Of a DNA stretch of 64,000 nt, positions 58,468 through 64,000 are shown in pieces. Below the pieces are notes generated by a model. The model did not search any database, had not been told where the DNA came from, and saw only the letters and a program-made list of their open reading frames with translations. The translations under genes and the position numbers were made by a program. The DNA is from Whalleya microplaca (lineage: Eukaryota; Ascomycota; Sordariomycetes; Xylariales; Xylariaceae): positions 434,001 to 498,000 of the forward strand of contig MU385724.1 of NCBI GenBank assembly GCA_022497155.1. The letters run 5' to 3'. How positions within the stretch are numbered: position 1 is the stretch's first letter; each line of letters opens with the position of its first letter.

Positions 58468-60153
58468 CTTGACTGTTGGGATGGCTGATTTCGATGTAGT
58501 CAGCAGACTTGGATAGGTAGTGGATGAGGTGCTCCCGTGGGACTATTTGAATTCTGGATGCTTTGTGGTAAGATGGGAAGGTCGGTCGAAATAACAGGGT
58601 TGGCTTGAGAGGAGATGAATGACAACGACAGAATATCGAGGTAGACGTGAGGAGGAGAGAGTTGCAGAAACAGAGGGTGTTTGCTTTGTAGTCAGAGTTC
58701 AATATGTGGCTTAGTTCCTGTTTATAAGGACGCCTAGGAAGGTGTAATGTTGATTTAAATTGTTGATGGGTAATAAATCAAGGGAAGGTGTCATCAAGAC
58801 AGGAGAGTAGCACTTACCCATATATATATATACCTTACTAGGTAGTGTCGACTGCCTCGTCAACCTTCCTCAGGATCTAATATAGTTGAACATACCTACG
58901 TAAAGCAGGAACAGCCTAGGCAAATTTCAAGAAATTTTCAATAAAATAAAGGAATCAAGGAATCCACAATCCGAACCGATAGGGTTGGATAGTCGCAGCA
59001 TCCTTTATCATTGTCCCTTGAAGTGATATGAAACTTCACCACTTGTGAGCAGAGATCCATATCGCCAAGTGTATGGGGTATTAGATCACGCTCTCATGTG
59101 TGTGGTGTTTACATGGTGCCTCTTTGGTACGGTTGTCGGCCGGCCTTAATTTTAGATAACCCATGTTACAACAAACTCTCTCATTAAATATCAAGGCTAG
59201 ATTTACAACACAGTTCACCTATACGAACCTTTTTCTACTACTAAAGATAGTTGAAGTCTATTACATTATAGAAGAGACTATAGCTTGCTGGCAACAGCTG
59301 ATTATCAGAAAATGAAAAACCTCAAGAAGCAATGGGATTGAATAAGGTGACAAGGCATACTTGTTCTTATTCTTAAAATTCAATGATACGATGTCAGTAG
59401 AATTCGACAAGGCCTAGCCGCACTCAACAGGTCGAAACTTTCCGTTTAAATAGCCTCCGTTTCAATATTCGTACCAGAATACTGTTGTAATCTGACATCT
59501 TATGTCCCAACTAGCAAACGATCCATGACAGCCATGCAGCCATAAAGAAAGGTTACTTGAAAGGCTACATTGATATAAGACATATCATATCAACCATCAT
59601 ACCAGACATGAAGAGACCCCACTTCAGACACCCCAGGCCCAACCATCCCGAGACAGGCCGACGGTATATCTATCTCATCACATATCAATAAGTCAGTTAG
59701 TCAGCCAGTCTTGGCTGGCACCATGAGATCAGCACGCAGTAATATGCGACGCCACCCCCGGCCGGGGCTGCACACCAGCCTAACTCCGGGCCACCCGTTG
59801 TAACATCGAAAGAAAATGTCTGCCAGGACGGGTGGAGTGATTGTTACCCCGCGGTTTTATGTATAATGCGGTTATATATCAGCCATCTCGAGCGCTTAAG
59901 TTTGAGGTACGGAGGGATTTGGAAAAGCCGGACGAGGACGCCTACCTCTATTTCTTTTGCCGTTTTCTTCTGTTTATGGGGACAATTAGATTAAATGATG
60001 ATTACGTATAAAATGGCAGGATAAGCCGGTGTGAGTTGGCAAATAGAACTATGGTATTCCTTGACACTCGTATCTCCAAATCATTTGCGTAAATGCACCC
60101 CTATAAGAACTACATCCTGTTAAAGACAACCTAGGTACTGCAAACTTTTATAC
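58468..60153. other. intergenic spacer without supported gene
   Basis: Promoter side of the ubiquitin-like gene and the 3' flank of the dehydrogenase. Short TATATA stretches occur near 58823-58834. The rest is unique AT-rich sequence with no frames of note. Confidence 0.5.
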
Positions 60154-61361
60154 CTAAGCCTGACCTAGGCTAGCTACGATCTCTTGAGCCCCTGCAAAAG
60201 AGAGCTCTTCCATTGTTTCCTTCCATAGCTGTTGGGTCACCTGCTTTCCCTCTTCAGAATACACAAACGGTGCCATTCTACAAGGTTGCACACTCACAAG
60301 TCAGTCTCATAATTAGTTTGTGGAGGTACGGAAATTCGAATTAATAACAATAGACAATTGCTTGTAGGACTAGTAGCGGGCACAAACCAAAAAGTGGTGG
60401 ATATTGAGAGAAAAAGGGGAGAAGAAACTAACGGTCTCAGTTTGCCATCTTCAACATATTGCCCGTGCGAGCTCTCACCTAGCTTCGTAGCAGCGTGCAC
60501 AAAGGTCCGCGCCCCCACAGCTGGCGACCGGCCGATGAGGCGTGTCCCGATAGCAATAGCGGTACCAAGCTCGCGGTGGAGCCCCGAGTAACACAGGCCC
60601 GGATTGGCGCAATTCACGATGGCTACCGACGGCGACACATGTTTAGCCAGTTCGGTGATAAAAAGTTGACCGAGGAGCTTAGAAGTGGCGTAGCGGTCAT
60701 TGTTATCGTATTGAGCGGAATTCTGGTCAAAAGCTGGCAGTAGCGGCTTTTGACGCTTCTCCTCGAACTTAGCCCATGCTGCTGTATCAGACGACACAAG
60801 AACGATACGGCCCGGAGAAGATTGGGACGAGCCAGCAGTAGTTTTTGCCTTTTCAAAAATACGTAATAGTAAAAGCATTAACAAGACGCTCGAAAGGTAG
60901 TTTGTCTGTACAATTTCTTCATGGCCCGTGTTCGGGCTCAGGTTAAAGGAGCTGCGGTTAACGCCCGCGTTCAGTATGGCGATATCAAGCCGGGGACTTA
61001 GCTTCTCGGCGCGTTGCGCAAAAGCTGTAATTGATTCATAAGATGCGTAGTCTAACTTCCAGATATTGATAGTGACGCCGGGCTCCAGCGCCTTCGCGGC
61101 CGTCAGGGACTTGCGGGCGGCTTCGCCTTTGGCCTCGTCACGAACGGCGATGATGAGCTTGGTGAGGCCAAGGTCGAGAAGTTGTCGTGAGCATTCTAAG
61201 CCGATGTCGCCGTTGGCTCCCGTCACGATGGCGGTTTTGCCGCCGAGGTCGACATCGCTTCGCGAAACCGGTGGTGGGCTTGCGCAGAACTGCCGGCGGA
61301 GGAACTGGAGCTTGCTGGCTTCCTTCTCGGGTGTGATGCCGAATGAGATTGGCTGGGCCAT
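60154..61361 (-). CDS. short-chain dehydrogenase/reductase, retinol-dehydrogenase-like
   Basis: Two exons on the minus strand, 61361-60433 and 60277-60154, joined by a 155-nt intron (GTTAGT donor, phase 2), give about 350 aa. The cofactor loop TGANGDIG, the DYAS sequence, LNAGV, the catalytic Ser in LVSSDTAAW and the YATSK (YxxxK) active site are all intact. The C-terminal exon MAPFVYSEEGKQVTQQLW...SFAGAQEIV matches the tail seen in the broken paralogue at 14.3-15.4 kb. It is typical of fungal WW-domain-oxidoreductase/retinol-dehydrogenase-like SDRs, which use NAD(P)H on lipid or polyketide-like carbonyls. The substrate is unknown. The start MAQPISFG aligns with the family's N-terminus. Confidence 0.88.
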
Positions 61362-63717
61362 ACTTGGGCGTATGGGCTGTGGTTTTCGCGAATAAGGAAC
61401 GCAATACAGGGCTAAGGCGCTTACGATGATGTGGTGTTCAAGTCTAACTTGGAGAGATATAAGGAGACGAAGCTGAATATCTCATTTCCACCTTACCGGT
61501 AGATGCGGATGTAAATACCAGTGCGGTCTGGTGTGGTTGGCATGTTGGAACTGTGGCTGAGTATATAGAGCGAGTTTCGTTCGATTCCTTACAACGTTAT
61601 TGGTATTCGCTCTATTAGCTTATTTGCTGGTATAACCGTGTGCGCCTCCTCGCTAAAGCAAGCCTCGGACAACGTTATAAGTCTCTTTGTCCCCAAGGGA
61701 TCATAAAGTAGCCGAGTACATATACGTTACTTATCTATGCAAGGGGTTTCAATTAAATGTAACACACAACCTTCTAAAAATATACTTCCCATCGGCCGCT
61801 AGCGTTATGAATCAAAGTATATATCTGTTAAGTTTTAAGCCAAACTTATTAGTATAACATCCATTCATAAAACGAATTGATTATATGTTTAGTATTAAAA
61901 TCAACGTTCGATTTCATTTTAAGCCTTTTCATTATATATATATTATTGATATAAAAATCACAAAGATTTGCTTCAAGATAAGTGCATTGGGTTACGAATC
62001 GATATGTTTCCGACAAGCATCCCATTGCGGACATGGATTTGCTCGGCCCCTTATTCCTACGCTGACTTGTGACATTGCTACACACTTGTGCGGCTAGATT
62101 GGGCTTCATGGGCTTCTAATAAGCGTGTCTTATCGCGTGGACAACTGCGTGATGCCTATGTCGAGGTTGTGTTTAAAGATCAGCGTCCGCAACGTGTTCG
62201 TCTTGTCCACTATAAAATCAAACAAGCGCAGAACTTTAATCGTGCAGAATAAGCAACTTCACACACCATCCTGACTGCCTTGCTCTCTAACTTGGCTAGG
62301 TTTCTACCATATCTCGCCTTGCAATGCCCAAGATCTAAGAGCCATACCTATCGACCCAAGTAGCGAATGGTCTTCTACAACTACGGTCTCTTTCCTAGAT
62401 AGCTAAGAGTTCACAAATGCCACGCTGCGATGGGATGTTTATGGCCCGCCTACCTACTTCACGGCTATTAGTCGAGGCACTGAGCCCGATGTTGTCAAAA
62501 GTGTATGCCAAGATCAACATCGTAACCTGAGTTAGCCACTTACGTAGAACTAGGTGAGACTAGCAACAACCCATAACATCTCCTATCTTGCCGCCGATGG
62601 ACGGCATGGATATACCACTACCCTCGCTAAACTGAAGAACGGGCATTCCATCGACTTAAGTAAGTTGAATTCGGTTGAGGTTGAAGTAGACATAGAAATA
62701 GACTGTCGACGCAGGAGCACGAGTAAGACAGATTTTTGATCCAGTATACAACACTAGGTCCGAGTTACGTAAGTTCACCTCTCGGGCTCTCTTCTACCAT
62801 ACTAGTTGTCATATTTTTTATAAAAAGTTCCAAGTATTATATGATAATTATCTTATATATTTTACTATATGTTACGGGTTTATTTTATTATAATATTTAT
62901 GCGGTGACTATCCCGCATATATGAAAAAAAGCCGTACGCCTAGACAATTTCTATTCATAACTCCCTTGCTATTGTGGGTGGTCTGTGCGTCCCTGCCTGT
63001 CAGCTTAAGGAATCCATTACCTAGTCACATGGAGTTCACCCTCCATCATTAATACAACATCCATACCACCCCCCTTACTTCACTATCAACAATCCACACA
63101 TGTACATAGTTAACTAGATCTGAAATTATTACGTAGCTACGCATGTAAGAACTGTATCTATCCGCTAGGCGTCTCGGTAGAATCGGCATCCCGCCTCTGC
63201 CGTCTCGCGACATATTATCAGATGCTAGACAGGTGGCGGCGGGTGGCTACGGAGGTACCTATTGACCCGATCGATCGCGGGGTACCCCGAGGCCAAATCT
63301 ATAGGTAAGGCACTAAGCAGCTCCGAGCTCGGGGGTCCTTGCTGCGGCTCTGGCGGGGTTCCAAACTTCAATTCGCATGTGTAAGCCGCGAGCAACATAA
63401 TACCTAGTTGGGCAAACACCCGAGGTGAGATTGAAGGTTCATTCGCCGCCACATGTCGGGGCTAATGATTTGCGGTGTGCGTCGCGTTTTGTTCAATTGA
63501 TCTAATTAGGATTGTTGGATAGCAATTGATTTCATCTCTAGTCGCGGCGAGCAATGGGAAGGAGATGTGAGACAGATCGTTTAATCCATGAAAACGTCCA
63601 CGGCGACGTTTCTGGCGGTTCATGATTTTATTACTTTATATAGGTCCCGAGACTCTAATAACCAGGCTAAATTAAATTACGTGTCCTCTCCTCCATCTAA
63701 ACAAATCTTTATCTTCT
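61362..63717. other. intergenic spacer with a short repeat copy
   Basis: This stretch holds copy B of the short repeat (61551-61625). It is AT-rich over 61700-62000 and near 62800-62930. No open frame has a recognisable motif. Confidence 0.5.
61551..61625 (+). repeat. short dispersed repeat with Pol III-like boxes, copy B
   Basis: Starts CTGTGGCTGAGTATATAGAG like copy A, lacks about four bases in the middle, and keeps GTTCGATTCC, ACAACGTTATTGG and the terminal CGCTCTATTAGCTTATTT. It lies about 190 bp upstream of the dehydrogenase start, in the presumed promoter side of that gene. Confidence 0.6.

Positions 63718-64000
<283 letters not shown>

Overview
This window reads as nuclear DNA of a filamentous ascomycete, probably a Sordariomycete. 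Genes carry many short introns (about 50-105 nt) with GT..AG ends and CTAAC-like branch sites. Core fungal genes (Rpt3, FEN1, folliculin/Lst7) sit beside typical fungal accessory genes: a NACHT-STAND protein, a rhodopsin-like membrane protein, a BAHD-type acyltransferase, a BBE-type FAD oxidase, a PL3 pectate lyase and a secreted amidase. I cannot name the species. All exon coordinates were worked out by hand from splice signals and reading-frame continuity.

Layout. 0-15.5 kb is an accessory block: a BAHD-like transferase (-), a rhodopsin-domain membrane protein (+), two short TA-flanked terminal-inverted-repeat elements, a NACHT-STAND gene (-) that ends 30 bp from the second element, a BBE-type FAD oxidoreductase (-), and a broken short-chain dehydrogenase (-). 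15.5-21.3 kb shows no convincing gene. A protein tyrosine phosphatase (+) lies at 21.4-22.9 kb, followed by an assembly gap in G- and C-rich sequence, then a secreted PL3 pectate lyase (+) at 26.6 kb. 27.6-35.4 kb is another long gene-poor stretch with tandem repeats. 35-42.3 kb is conserved: folliculin/Lst7 (+), proteasome ATPase Rpt3 (-), and a small uncharacterised protein (+). 42.3-45 kb is microsatellite-rich. Then come a secreted amidase (-) with two apparent +1 slips in G runs, a Methyltransf_16-like methyltransferase (+), FEN1 (-), an MFS carrier of the allantoate permease type (-), a protein with an internal ubiquitin-like domain and a C-terminal CAAX box (-), an intact dehydrogenase paralogous to the broken one at 14-15 kb (-), and at the right edge the C-terminal part of a mannitol-dehydrogenase-like SDR (-).

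Most striking points: (i) the protein at 56.9-58.5 kb has an unassigned N-terminal domain, an internal ubiquitin-like fold ending in Val-Gly-Gly where ubiquitin has its own Gly-Gly, a further C-terminal region and a CAAX motif; (ii) FEN1 requires a 5-nt microexon that supplies the catalytic Asp34 codon; (iii) two inverted-repeat elements have near-perfect but copy-specific arms, one lying at the 3' end of the NLR-type gene; (iv) a dispersed ~75-80 bp repeat carries Pol III-like A and B boxes; (v) a dehydrogenase pseudogene has a CAA-to-TAA stop, a lost catalytic Tyr and a frameshift, with an intact paralogue 46 kb away. I see no gene-cluster logic strong enough to claim a new multi-gene pathway.
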